Shown here: piece by piece, positions 1-8,350 of the stretch
Layout: each line of letters opens with the position of its first letter
Numbering within the stretch: position 1 is the stretch's first letter
DNA from: Motilimonas pumila
GTDB lineage: Bacteria > Pseudomonadota > Gammaproteobacteria > Enterobacterales > CBDFNC01
NCBI RefSeq assembly: GCF_003596335.1
Contig: NZ_QZCH01000024.1
Location: 1 to 60,358, forward strand
DNA length: 60,358 bases
Reading direction: 5' to 3'
Notes under the pieces: model-generated
Told to the model about the DNA's origin: nothing
Databases searched by the model: none
The model's input: only the letters and a program-made list of their open reading frames with translations
Made by a program: the position numbers and the translations under genes

Positions 1-336
1 ATAAAGGTACGCAGTAGGCAGTGCAAATGCTCCCAATGATGCCAATAAGAAACTGTCGGATTTCTCTGAGCTATCTTCTTCAAAATCCGTTTTCCATACC
101 TCATGGGTTAAAGGCCAATATGCAGGGAATGCTTCAGCCTTACTTTGATAGTCATAATCTAAATGCCAACAAGAAGGAAACTGGCGATTAAAGGGGTTAA
201 TATAATTGTACGTGTTGTGCCAAGTGTATTGGGTGTGAGTGGATAATCCTTGCCATAAGCCGGATTTTTCTGGCGTTGGATTGTCTGTTGGGCACTTATC
301 TTTACGGTATGCGCTCTCGCTATAATAATTAGTCAT
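1..336 (-). CDS. Unknown protein, C-terminus outside window
   Basis: Open reading frame that starts with ATG at 336 and runs off the left edge, so only about 112 residues are visible. The start MTNYYSESAYRKD is followed by a polar stretch rich in Tyr, Trp, His and Asn, then an acidic patch (EEDSSEK), then a hydrophobic turn (FLLASLGAFALP) that may begin a membrane segment at the edge. It begins only 5 bases after the stop of the 319-aa gene upstream, so the two are almost certainly co-transcribed and probably work together. No family is recognised. The frame is open for its whole visible length, which with the tight spacing is the main reason to call it real. Confidence 0.6.
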   Translation of the reverse strand, partial: MTNYYSESAYRKDKCPTDNPTPEKSGLWQGLSTHTQYTWHNTYNYINPFNRQFPSCWHLDYDYQSKAEAFPAYWPLTHEVWKTDFEEDSSEKSDSFLLASLGAFALPTAYLY

Positions 337-341
337 AGGCA

Positions 342-1301
342 TTACCTAAACTTTGGCAGCTTGCGCACTGCGGCTTTAAATTCACGCCTTTTTTGATACA
401 GGGTGGCGAAGTCCATGTCGCGCCAATACCTAGGATTGCGTTGGGTCTTTATATCATGGGCTGCACTTGCAGGATCTAAATGGCGGGTCATCTCAAAACA
501 CGGGACATCCGGCAAAGGCCGAGACGTATCCATGTAGCGCTGCACAAAATTCCATATCGCGGTGACGTCCTCCCCTTCTTTGTTATCACCAAAAAAGGCC
601 ACGTCAATTTTTAACTTGGGCGCGTTATTGCAACGTAAAAAGACTTGGTGGTAATCCGTAATGCCTTGGTGAGTAAAAATATTGATGGTTTCCAATACGC
701 AATCTTCAAAGGCCACGTCGTATAGTAATTGATGGGTTTTCTTGCACCAGAGCTTAACGCGTCCCGTGCCGCGATTGATTTCATGCAAAGGCCGCGCTTT
801 TTTGGCTACTTTTTTAATGTAATAAGGCAGGATGGGGGTGCAGATAATTGCAGAGATAATGCAGGGGATAATAATGTAAAAACCACCAGCAAAGAAATAC
901 ATTGAAAACGATTCTTTAAAGCTTAAGCTTTCTCTAATTATCGCTGTAAAAACAGCACTAAAAAAAAATATTATAAAAGCAATAAATGCAATTTTAATCG
1001 CCGCTACGCTACCAAACATTAATACAAATAATATCTTATCGTTAGCCCGTCCAAAGGTTGGGTGGCGTATTACTTCTGCATCCATACGGTCTGGGGCATC
1101 GCTGGCTATTGTTAACGTTTCTTGTTCTTCATCATACGCCAATGTCTCTATTTCGTGGCTATTTAAAGCGTTAGCGGGGAACACATCGTGCAATACGGGT
1201 TTTTTATTTAATACCGCCGCTCGGTGTGACGGTTTGTTTAAATGTAAGTCTCGCGCTTGTTCGCTGCGATAGGCCGTGTTGTCATAAATAAAAGGTTGCA
1301 T
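342..1301 (-). CDS. Unknown two-TM membrane protein
   Basis: 319-aa protein with ATG at 1301 preceded by a GAGAG ribosome site. Residues 1-85 are soluble, with clustered charged residues. Two strong hydrophobic segments lie at about 90-122 and 137-160, then a basic linker (IKKVAKKARP), then a soluble C-terminal domain of about 155 residues. The stretch HEINRGTGRVKLW just after the second membrane segment resembles the DUF6708-type layout seen in some proteins encoded near type VI secretion effectors; that link is from memory and uncertain. It is the first gene of a pair with the partial gene ending at the left edge (5-bp gap). No enzyme motif is visible. Function unknown. Confidence 0.7.
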   Translation of the reverse strand: MQPFIYDNTAYRSEQARDLHLNKPSHRAAVLNKKPVLHDVFPANALNSHEIETLAYDEEQETLTIASDAPDRMDAEVIRHPTFGRANDKILFVLMFGSVAAIKIAFIAFIIFFFSAVFTAIIRESLSFKESFSMYFFAGGFYIIIPCIISAIICTPILPYYIKKVAKKARPLHEINRGTGRVKLWCKKTHQLLYDVAFEDCVLETINIFTHQGITDYHQVFLRCNNAPKLKIDVAFFGDNKEGEDVTAIWNFVQRYMDTSRPLPDVPCFEMTRHLDPASAAHDIKTQRNPRYWRDMDFATLYQKRREFKAAVRKLPKFR

Positions 1302-1356
1302 GGCTCTCTTTCTAATTAAAATGGTTTATTGCCACTTGCTGTTAACAGTGCCTACC

Positions 1357-1539
1357 TCAATATAGTGTTCGTTTTTTAGCGAATAAGTCACAAGTGTTGG
1401 CTTTAGGCAGGTTGGTTGTTAAAGGTAAGGGGCTTAGAGTGAATTTCGTGCCCTGCCCTTTTTCTTCAGTGCGGCCCGCTTTAAATGCCATTGGCTTATT
1501 AATCTCAGTATCGTGATGTTGCTGCGCGTGCTGATTCAT
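1357..1539 (-). CDS. Possible 60-aa leader gene of the unknown pair
   Basis: A 60-codon ATG frame ending 55 bases before the 319-aa gene on the same strand. The product starts with a His/Gln-rich stretch (MNQHAQQHHDTE), is basic and has no membrane segment. The ribosome site is weak. It may be a real small protein of the same transcript, or simply an open frame in the leader; there is no homology that I recognise, so confidence is low. Confidence 0.25.
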   Translation of the reverse strand: MNQHAQQHHDTEINKPMAFKAGRTEEKGQGTKFTLSPLPLTTNLPKANTCDLFAKKRTLY

Positions 1540-2051
1540 ATTGATTTATTTTGCCTATATTTTGAAAGACGCAAAACGGCCCTTCACCCTCATTAGCAAT
1601 GCAATATATGCGGGCTTATTGATAGATTAAAGTATTATTGGTTTTCACGAATAAAAACCATACTCAGGCATGAGCCAAATCGGTATTTTAGAATGTGTAA
1701 TGGCTTAACAAAAAAGGGATATTTAACATACCCGTCGGGCTGGCGGCGCTTTTATCATTGACGCCTAGTACTGAGACGCTCTCGCCACTGCATCAATAGG
1801 AAATAAAAGCGGTATTCTTACGACTACCATATTGTTAGACAAATAGCGTAATAGATTATTACCTGTTTACAGGCTTTGATTTCAGCCATCTCAATCGAGA
1901 TACACAGCTAAACTTAGTTAGCAGGCTGATGCAGCAAGCTAACTAAGGTTTCGGACATCAGATCTGATACTTTATGTTGTATCTATATACACTTTTAAAG
2001 GTTGGCGATGGTTATCTCTTAATCATTGCCCATCCACTTGCGTGTTAGCAT
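1540..2051. other. 512-bp intergenic region, no gene seen
   Basis: No frame with a plausible ribosome site and composition is seen on either strand. It must carry the promoter of the minus-strand unknown genes (near 1540-1700) and the 3' end of the L,D-transpeptidase transcript (near 1900-2051). The only clear structure is the 10-bp inverted repeat at 1913-1947, listed separately. Confidence 0.5.
1913..1947 (-). terminator. Hairpin downstream of L,D-transpeptidase
   Basis: Perfect 10-bp inverted repeat, CTTAGTTAGC at 1913-1922 and GCTAACTAAG at 1938-1947, with a 15-base loop. It lies about 105 bases past the stop of the minus-strand L,D-transpeptidase gene. The following minus-strand bases (TTTAG) are only a weak U-tract, so it may be a processed 3' end or a folded leader for the next gene. 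Confidence 0.4.
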
Positions 2052-2780
2052 TTACGACTTTGTGCCTGTCCCCGTCACTGAGAGGTAGGCTTGGGTAATG
2101 CTTTGGTATAAATCAGGCGTCCAGTGCGGCGCATTGACCGGTGTTACGAGCGGCCCTTGCTGGGGATCTGTGGGTGAAATTATCACCTGCACTTTATCTC
2201 TGCCTTGGTTAGCAATCAATACAAACAACTCTTCAATCGCGGTGTCGCCAATGGCCAAACAGCCAATGGACACGGCTTTGCCGTGAATGAATATATTGGT
2301 GCCGGGCTCAGTGCGCCCTTCTTGCTGTGCCCATTTCAAATCAAACTCGTTGGGGTAGTTTACTTTCATCGACAAATGATAAGCGCTGTTGGGGTTTAAC
2401 CCAGAGATACGGTAAACCCCTTCCGGCACTTGTTTGTCACCCTCACGCAGTTTCGGTCCCAACACGCCGCTGGCTGCTAATACTGGGTAAACTTTAATTT
2501 TGGCCCAACCTTGGCCATTATTGCCCCATAGCGCTAAGGTATTGTCTTGCTTCACCGCCAACAAGGAAATTTGCTGTAAAGGCAAAGTTAAGCCCGCTTG
2601 TTTGATCGCGGGAGCAAGCTTTGCTGTTACCGCTTCGCCATAGCGGGCTTGAATATCGACCACGCTGTTCTTTCCCGTTACTTTTTGCACTACAGGCACC
2701 CAAATTGCGCGGCCATGGTAATAAAAGACCACGCAGGCCAGCGCTATAATAATCAACAGAATATTGCTCAGTTTGAACAT
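2052..2780 (-). CDS. L,D-transpeptidase family protein (YkuD domain)
   Basis: 242-aa envelope protein. Residues 5-22 are one hydrophobic segment that acts as a signal anchor, placing the rest in the periplasm. The C-terminal half is a YkuD catalytic domain: FIHGKAVSIGCLAIG at 164-178 gives the family HGxxxSxGC signature, with His166 and the nucleophile Cys174. Enzymes of this family form 3-3 crosslinks in peptidoglycan or attach lipoproteins to it; some members are hydrolytic and this sequence alone cannot tell. It is the last gene of a minus-strand group behind the murein transglycosylase MltA and the 55-aa cysteine-rich ORF, so two of the three genes concern the cell wall. ATG at 2780 begins 31 bases after the stop of that small ORF. 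Confidence 0.85.
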   Translation of the reverse strand: MFKLSNILLIIIALACVVFYYHGRAIWVPVVQKVTGKNSVVDIQARYGEAVTAKLAPAIKQAGLTLPLQQISLLAVKQDNTLALWGNNGQGWAKIKVYPVLAASGVLGPKLREGDKQVPEGVYRISGLNPNSAYHLSMKVNYPNEFDLKWAQQEGRTEPGTNIFIHGKAVSIGCLAIGDTAIEELFVLIANQGRDKVQVIISPTDPQQGPLVTPVNAPHWTPDLYQSITQAYLSVTGTGTKS

Positions 2781-2811
2781 AGATTATTGCACTCAGAAAG
2801 TCAGTTTATCT

Positions 2812-2979
2812 TTAAGGCACGGTGAGCTTATGGGCCGGTTTGCGCAGTAAGGTTTTAGGCATAAAAAACTCACAAGCAGCACGGCTTGCTCGGGTTGGTT
2901 GACCCCACGCGCCGCAAAGATCTTGGTTGTTTTCCGGTACTCGTGTGAATTGACGACAATGGCCGCATTTTTCCTGCAC
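2812..2979 (-). CDS. Small cysteine-rich protein, 55 aa, GTG start
   Basis: Short frame between mltA and the L,D-transpeptidase on the same strand. GTG at 2979-2977 has a well placed AAGGGA ribosome site six bases upstream. The product starts (M)QEKCGHCRQF, has a second pair of cysteines in LCGAWGQPT and RAACEFF, and ends in a basic tail (LLRKPAHKLTVP). Cys-x-x-Cys followed by two further cysteines suggests a zinc-ribbon-like metal site or redox pair. It has no signal peptide, so a cytoplasmic place is likely. No family name is recognised. Evidence for a real gene is the SD, the protein-like cysteine pattern and the compact placement; the overlapping frames in this gap lack these. Confidence 0.55.
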   Translation of the reverse strand: MQEKCGHCRQFTRVPENNQDLCGAWGQPTRASRAACEFFMPKTLLRKPAHKLTVP

Positions 2980-3109
2980 AGTAATCCCTTATTTATCATG
3001 AGCCCAGCCACCTTGCCGCGCCACTTTGTAAATTGGTCTTACCTTATCTCACTTGCGACCGAAAAACTTCCTGCCCGCTCCCACTCTTGGCGACTCCACG
3101 TGCTGAACA

Positions 3110-4183
3110 CTACTCAGTAAGCACCCATACGCGGCCAAAGTGCTTGTAATAGCCCGCGTTTTTTCCTGCTTGTTTGCCCAAGCCGTGGTATAAATCCAAA
3201 TGGCTGCCTTTTACCGCGCCACCTGTGTCTAATACCATCAGCAGTTTTAACACGTGGTGACCGGTCCATACGCCTTGAGCGTCAAGCTGCGGCACTTCGG
3301 CTAAAATCACCGAGCCCATGGGGAAAATACTGCGATCGGCAGCCACCGCCGCGCCACCTTGCAGCGGAATGCCCGCCGAGCCAATCACGTCCAGTTTGTC
3401 GTTCGCTTGGAAAAATACAAATGACGGGTTTTGCTGTAATAACTCCAAGACGGTGGCTTCATCTTGTTGCGCTACCCAGTCTTTGATGGCTTGCAGCGAC
3501 ATGTCTTCTTTTTTCACTTCGCCGCGCTCAATCAATACGCGGCCAATGCTGACGTATGGGTGACCATTTTTGCCCGCATAAGCAAAATATTGCTTGGCAC
3601 CATCGTCAGAGAAATATACAAAGCCGCTGCCTTGCACTTCCAGCATAAAGTTGTCGATTAGTGAATTACTGTAGGCGAGCTCTAAGCCTTGGCCGTCTAA
3701 CGCACCTTGATATATTTGCTCACGACTTGGGCAACTACCCTGACACTGAGGCAAAGCGTATAACGGGTATTTAAATTGGTGATCAGGCTGATGTCGCAGC
3801 TCCATCACAGGCGAGAAATAGCCCGTGAATAACACATTACCTTGTTGGTCTGCGCCGCTTAATTGTGACGCGCCGAGCCCAAACTGGCTAAGTTGAGTGG
3901 GATCTCCACTTTGCTCAGACCAATTTTCAATCTTTTTATACAAGCTGGCGTATTTTGCCATCATGTTTGGCGAGGCTTGTTTTACCTGATTCATTTGCAA
4001 GGTGAACAGACTGTAGTCGCGCGCTTTATCAGACTGAACTTGCGCTACAGGTGTTAGGGTCTGAGTGAGGGTGACATCGGACGCTTGCTTACCAAATAAA
4101 ACCGGCTCTGGCGGTGTACTGCATGCAGCTATGACTAAACCACCTGCTAAAATGGCGGCGATACGAGATAATGTTAACGGCAC
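3110..4183 (-). CDS. mltA: Membrane-bound lytic murein transglycosylase A
   Basis: 357-aa outer-membrane lipoprotein that cleaves the MurNAc-GlcNAc bond of peptidoglycan with formation of 1,6-anhydro-MurNAc. The start is GTG at 4183, giving a signal peptide with the lipobox LVIAAC (Cys21 becomes the lipidated N-terminus). The MltA barrel domain occupies about 95-270 (VQGSGFVYFSDDG, YVSIGRVLIERGE) and the C-terminal 3D domain carries LMVLDTGGAVKGSHLDLYHG with the catalytic Asp at about residue 319. Length matches the E. coli enzyme (365 aa). It heads a minus-strand group with the 55-aa cysteine protein and the L,D-transpeptidase; the 130-base gap to the small ORF may hold a second promoter. 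Confidence 0.95.
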   Translation of the reverse strand: MPLTLSRIAAILAGGLVIAACSTPPEPVLFGKQASDVTLTQTLTPVAQVQSDKARDYSLFTLQMNQVKQASPNMMAKYASLYKKIENWSEQSGDPTQLSQFGLGASQLSGADQQGNVLFTGYFSPVMELRHQPDHQFKYPLYALPQCQGSCPSREQIYQGALDGQGLELAYSNSLIDNFMLEVQGSGFVYFSDDGAKQYFAYAGKNGHPYVSIGRVLIERGEVKKEDMSLQAIKDWVAQQDEATVLELLQQNPSFVFFQANDKLDVIGSAGIPLQGGAAVAADRSIFPMGSVILAEVPQLDAQGVWTGHHVLKLLMVLDTGGAVKGSHLDLYHGLGKQAGKNAGYYKHFGRVWVLTE

Positions 4184-4456
4184 AAAAGGTCTCTATGTTA
4201 TCTAAACGTAAGGCCATAGACTGGCAAAAAAGAGGAAAATAAACAAGCGCCTATTGCTGTACTTCACAGGTATTGTTGACTTAGGTTTGGCTAAGCAGAG
4301 GCTCCCCTTTGCGGCCGAATTGAGTCGGTGAGATTGCAGCTGCGGCCATCAAACAGCGTAAGTAAGGCTTTTTAAATACGTCATTCCCCCTGGTGCAAGG
4401 CTATCGCCTAAAAGGGAGAAGTTTGCGATAATAACGAAAAATATTGTAGGCTTGTC

Positions 4457-4945
4457 ATGAAATACCAACACGAATTTACCTTATCACGCGAATACTTTGC
4501 GGAATGTTACGACCAATGCTTGCCCTATCAGAAACAACAAACGCCGCGCTACGCTTTAATGGCAGGCTTAGTGATTGTTGGAATCGCCATTTTAAGCTTT
4601 GAGATCACTCATGGTAAAGTAGGCATCTTGCTTTTTGCGTTGGCGGCCTTGGAGTGGCTGAGTTTTAAGTATCGTCGCAGTTGGTGGTTATTAAGGCAAG
4701 TATGGAGCCGTAATGGCGGCAATAAGGTGACATTAACCGTCAGTGATACCGGTATTACCACCCAAGGCGCTTACACGCATACCCAATTGCAGTGGCAAGA
4801 AGTGAGTGACGTGATAGACACGCCCGAGGGTCTATTACTGACGTTGCAATCTGGCGCTAAAAACTACCTGTCGAGCAGTATTCTGACTCCACAAGTGATT
4901 GCCCATATAAAGGTAAAGTGTCACTCAGAGCAACAGCAAGCTTAA
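4457..4945 (+). CDS. YcxB-like membrane protein
   Basis: 162-aa inner-membrane protein. The first 35 residues are soluble, two hydrophobic segments at about 37-53 and 56-72 form a short hairpin, and the C-terminal half is a beta-rich domain (VTLTVSDTGITTQG, HTQLQWQEVSDVIDTPEGLLL) of the YcxB type. In this family the order of two membrane segments followed by the SDxGI..........WxxV.xV motif is diagnostic. The biochemical role is not known. It stands alone on the plus strand, with mltA divergent on the left and the YgjP-like gene convergent on the right (20-bp gap). Confidence 0.75.
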   Translation: MKYQHEFTLSREYFAECYDQCLPYQKQQTPRYALMAGLVIVGIAILSFEITHGKVGILLFALAALEWLSFKYRRSWWLLRQVWSRNGGNKVTLTVSDTGITTQGAYTHTQLQWQEVSDVIDTPEGLLLTLQSGAKNYLSSSILTPQVIAHIKVKCHSEQQQA

Positions 4946-4965
4946 CTCCTGCTAGCACGATGGCG

Positions 4966-5463
4966 CTATTGGTAAATACATCCGTTTTGTTCACGTTCAG
5001 TTAAGTACAAACGCGTATCCAATTCAACTTGGTGATAATTTGGCTGCATGTGCAAACACAGCTGATAAAACGCTTTGTTGTGCTGTTTTTCTTTTAGGTG
5101 CGCTAACTCGTGTACCGCAATCATGGTGAGCATTTCTGGGCCCATGTGGCGAAATAAGCCGGCAATGCGGATCTCTTGCTTGGCTTTGATCTTATTGCCT
5201 TGCACCCGATTAACGTAACTGTGAGTACCTAAAGCATGCTTAACAATATGTAATTGGTTGTCGTATACCACTTTGCTGAGCGGCGAAGACTTTTTCAAAT
5301 ACGTGTTTTTGAGTGCTAATACAAACTCATAAAGGGCTTTTTCACTGCGCACTTGGTGTTGCTGCGGGTATTTATTCAACAGGTAGGTTTTAAGCTTATT
5401 GGCCTGCATCAATTGCTGCACTTGTTGCAAAATAGGCTCAGGATAGCCTTGTAGATATTTCAT
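4966..5463 (-). CDS. YgjP-like metal-dependent hydrolase
   Basis: Small zincin-like protein of the YgjP/DUF45 family. From the ATG at 5463 it has 165 residues; HELAH at 118-122 is the zinc-binding HExxH helix and His128 in EKQHNKAFY is the likely third ligand. A longer reading from a TTG at 5484 is possible but would start inside the U-tract of the EF-G terminator and has no ribosome site, so the ATG is preferred. Members are thought to be cytoplasmic metallopeptidases, with unknown substrates. The gene follows EF-G 2 on the same strand but is separated from it by a strong terminator, so it probably depends on read-through or its own weak promoter. Confidence 0.8.
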   Translation of the reverse strand: MKYLQGYPEPILQQVQQLMQANKLKTYLLNKYPQQHQVRSEKALYEFVLALKNTYLKKSSPLSKVVYDNQLHIVKHALGTHSYVNRVQGNKIKAKQEIRIAGLFRHMGPEMLTMIAVHELAHLKEKQHNKAFYQLCLHMQPNYHQVELDTRLYLTEREQNGCIYQ

Positions 5464-5489
5464 AACGATATAAATTTTAGGCAAAAAAT

Positions 5490-5515
5490 AACCCTGACAC
5501 TTACATGTCAGGGTT
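5490..5515 (-). terminator. Rho-independent terminator of EF-G 2
   Basis: Perfect 10-bp stem AACCCTGACA (5490-5499) and TGTCAGGGTT (5506-5515) with a 6-base loop, followed on the minus strand by a run of six T. It sits 23 bases past the EF-G stop and immediately in front of the YgjP-like gene. Confidence 0.9.
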
Positions 5516-5538
5516 ATAGAAACTAACGAGCGGCTAAA

Positions 5539-7626
5539 TTATTTCTTAGCTTTAAGCTCTTTAACTTCTGCGATTACTTCTTCTGCTACGTTTGCAGGAC
5601 AAGCTGAGTAGTGAGCGAATTCCATAGAGAACTGGCCACGACCTGATGTCATTGTACGTAGAGAACCGATGTAACCAAACATTTCTGAAAGTGGTACGTC
5701 TGCTTTAATGCGAACGCCTGTTACACCAGCTTCTTGGTCTTTGATCATACCACGACGACGGTTAAGGTCACCGATTACATCACCAACGTGATCTTCTGGA
5801 GTGAACACGTCAACTTTCATGATTGGCTCAAGAAGTTGTGGACCAGATTTTGGAATTGACTGACGGAATGCGCCTTTCGCTGCGATTTCAAATGCGATTG
5901 CAGATGAATCCACGGCGTGGAAAGCACCATCGAACAGTTCAACTTCAACGTCTAGTACTGGGAAACCAGCTAGAACACCTTCTTCCATCATCATTTGGAA
6001 GCCTTTCTCAACTGCAGGCCAGAATTCCTTAGGAACGTTACCACCTACAACTGAAGAAGTGAATGTGAAACCAGAGTTTGGCTCACCAGGCTTGATGCGG
6101 TAATCAATTTTACCGAACTGACCAGAACCACCAGACTGTTTCTTATGCGTGTAGCTATCTTCAACTTCTTTAGTGATAGTTTCACGGTAAGCAACCTGTG
6201 GTTGACCTACTTCTAACTCTACGCCGTAAGTACGCTTCAAGATATCTACTTTGATATCTAAGTGAAGCTCACCCATACCTTTAAGGATGGTTTCACCTGA
6301 ATCTTCGTCAGTTTCAACTTGGAAAGAAGGATCTTCTGCAACCATTTTACCGATCGCGATACCCATTTTCTCAGTTGAGCCTTTGTCTTTAGGCGTAACA
6401 GCAATCGAGATTACTGGTTCTGGGAAGATCATTGGCTCAAGCGTACACTCGTGCTTAACATCACAAAGTGTGTGACCTGTTTGCACGTTCTTCATGCCAA
6501 CTACCGCGATGATGTCACCCGCTTGTGCGCGAGTTAATTCGTTACGGTCATCTGCTTGCATCTCAACCATACGGCCGATACGCTCAGTTTTACCTGTTGC
6601 AGAGTTAAGGATAGTGTCACCCTTGTTCATTACACCAGAGTAAATACGGATGAAAGTTAGCGCGCCGAAGCGGTCATCCATAATTTTAAATGCTAGTGCA
6701 CGTAGTGGCTCATCTGCAGATACAGTTGCAACTTCACCCGTTGGCTCGCCCGTGTCTTTGTCTGTTAGCGGCTGAGGATCAACTTCAGTAGGCGCAGGTA
6801 GGTAATCTACAACCGCGTCTAGTACTAGTTGAACACCTTTGTTCTTGAATGCTGAACCACAGTAAGTTGGGAAGAAAGCCATTGTGCGTGTACCTTTACG
6901 GATACAACGCTTGATGTCTTCTAGAGAAGGCTCTTCACCTTCCATGTAAGCTTCCATTAGGTCATCGTCTTGCTCAACAGCAGTTTCGATTAGCTCTTCA
7001 CGGTACGCTTCAACGTCGTCAACCATGTCAGCTGGTACGTCTTGTACTTCGTAGTTCTCTGGCAGACCTGTGTCATCCCAGATGTACGCTTTACGAGAAA
7101 GAAGGTCAACAACACCAACGAAGTCGTCTTCGATACCGATTGGAAGTACCATAACTAGTGGGTTAGCCGCTAGTACGTCTTGAGTTTGCTTAACAACACG
7201 GTAGAAGTCAGCACCCATACGGTCTAACTTGTTCACGAAGATGATACGAGCAACTTCAGATTCGTTAGCGTAACGCCAGTTAGTTTCTGATTGTGGTTCA
7301 ACACCACCAGAACCACAGAATACACCAATACCACCGTCAAGAACTTTTAGAGAACGGTATACTTCAACAGTGAAGTCAACGTGTCCCGGAGTATCGATAA
7401 CGTTTAGACGGTGATCGTTCCAGAAACAACTTACTGCTGCTGACTGGATAGTAATACCACGCTCAGCTTCTTGCTCCATGAAGTCCGTAGTGGACTCACC
7501 ATCGTGAACTTCACCTGTCTTGTGGATTTGACCAGTAAGTTTCAAGATTCGTTCAGTTGTCGTGGTTTTACCAGCGTCAACGTGAGCGAAAATACCAATA
7601 TTTCTGTACTTTGATAAATCTGCCAT
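5539..7626 (-). CDS. fusA2: Elongation factor G 2
   Basis: 695-aa translational GTPase. G1 is AHVDAGKT at 14-21, G3 DTPGH at 78-82 and G4 NKLD at 132-135, followed by domains II to V of full EF-G length. The N-terminus ([13 protein letters not shown]) and the insertion [19 protein letters not shown] match the second EF-G of vibrios and shewanellas rather than the str-operon copy. EF-G catalyses ribosome translocation; second copies in other bacteria can specialise in recycling or stress, which cannot be decided here. Codon use is strongly biased, with mostly preferred codons, as in highly expressed genes. The gene is isolated from rpsL, rpsG and tuf and has its own promoter region and terminator. 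Confidence 0.93.
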   Translation of the reverse strand: MADLSKYRNIGIFAHVDAGKTTTTERILKLTGQIHKTGEVHDGESTTDFMEQEAERGITIQSAAVSCFWNDHRLNVIDTPGHVDFTVEVYRSLKVLDGGIGVFCGSGGVEPQSETNWRYANESEVARIIFVNKLDRMGADFYRVVKQTQDVLAANPLVMVLPIGIEDDFVGVVDLLSRKAYIWDDTGLPENYEVQDVPADMVDDVEAYREELIETAVEQDDDLMEAYMEGEEPSLEDIKRCIRKGTRTMAFFPTYCGSAFKNKGVQLVLDAVVDYLPAPTEVDPQPLTDKDTGEPTGEVATVSADEPLRALAFKIMDDRFGALTFIRIYSGVMNKGDTILNSATGKTERIGRMVEMQADDRNELTRAQAGDIIAVVGMKNVQTGHTLCDVKHECTLEPMIFPEPVISIAVTPKDKGSTEKMGIAIGKMVAEDPSFQVETDEDSGETILKGMGELHLDIKVDILKRTYGVELEVGQPQVAYRETITKEVEDSYTHKKQSGGSGQFGKIDYRIKPGEPNSGFTFTSSVVGGNVPKEFWPAVEKGFQMMMEEGVLAGFPVLDVEVELFDGAFHAVDSSAIAFEIAAKGAFRQSIPKSGPQLLEPIMKVDVFTPEDHVGDVIGDLNRRRGMIKDQEAGVTGVRIKADVPLSEMFGYIGSLRTMTSGRGQFSMEFAHYSACPANVAEEVIAEVKELKAKK

Positions 7627-7802
7627 TTGTTCACTCTATAAATTTATACTAAATAAATGCGGGCGAAGTATAGCACGACTAACGAGAAGTAAAACAACCA
7701 AAAACAAAAAGCCTTACTTTGAGAAGCGATTTAGGGGAATTTTTTTTTCGCGTGGGTGTTTTTGACTTATTTTGGGCATTTTCAAAGTGCAACTCGCTGT
7801 CA

Positions 7803-7822
7803 TCATGGGCCAAAGCCCATGA
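7803..7822 (-). terminator. Hairpin after the response-regulator gene
   Basis: 8-bp inverted repeat TCATGGGC and GCCCATGA around a CAAA loop, 42 bases beyond the minus-strand stop at 7864. A good U-tract is missing, so its role as terminator is inferred from position. Confidence 0.4.
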
Positions 7823-7863
7823 AATATTCATTTTCTGCTTAGGTTGCAAGTGGCAAGCTGAGC

Positions 7864-8340
7864 TTATTGTAGCAATTTGAATAACGTGGGAGCATCCAAG
7901 TGGCTAACATACGGCTGGTAATCAATGCCCTTTTCAACAATGTAGCGCGTTAGCAATTGCTTGGTTAGCAATTGTAGTATTTCTGGTTGCCACACTTTCT
8001 CTAAATAATTATCCAGTTGTGCATGGTTAATGGCGCGAATGGTATCCGCTTGGGTCGCTAACCCCGTCAATAACAGTTTTTTGGTATGCTTGAAGCGACC
8101 GTCTTCGGCAATCTCGGTTAACAGTTCAACCCCCGACTTGTCAGGCATCACTTGATCAGAGATCACCACGGCCACGTGGTCGTCTTCTGCATCAATGTCG
8201 TCCATTAACTCTAAACACTCCGCTGCTGACTCACACAACTCAACGGTAAACACTTCACTCAATAGCTCTAAATCCTGCGCCACCGATTCCAACACTTCGC
8301 GCTCATCGTCAACACATATAATGTGGATTTTTTCCATCAT
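7864..8340 (-). CDS. Stand-alone response regulator (receiver domain)
   Basis: 158-aa protein made of a CheY-like receiver domain and a short alpha-helical tail with no DNA-binding or enzymatic output. The acidic pocket is Asp11-Asp12, the phosphoacceptor is Asp62 in VVISDQVMP, the switch residue is Thr92 in LLLTGLA, and the conserved Lys is Lys115 in LEKVWQPE. The usual Lys-Pro is replaced by Lys-Val-Trp. It starts 10 bases after the stop of the DASS transporter gene on the same strand, so both are made from one mRNA and the receiver may sense or control use of the transported anion. No histidine kinase is encoded nearby. MMEK or MEK are both possible starts. Confidence 0.88.
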   Translation of the reverse strand: MMEKIHIICVDDEREVLESVAQDLELLSEVFTVELCESAAECLELMDDIDAEDDHVAVVISDQVMPDKSGVELLTEIAEDGRFKHTKKLLLTGLATQADTIRAINHAQLDNYLEKVWQPEILQLLTKQLLTRYIVEKGIDYQPYVSHLDAPTLFKLLQ

Positions 8341-8350
8341 GCCCCCTGCT

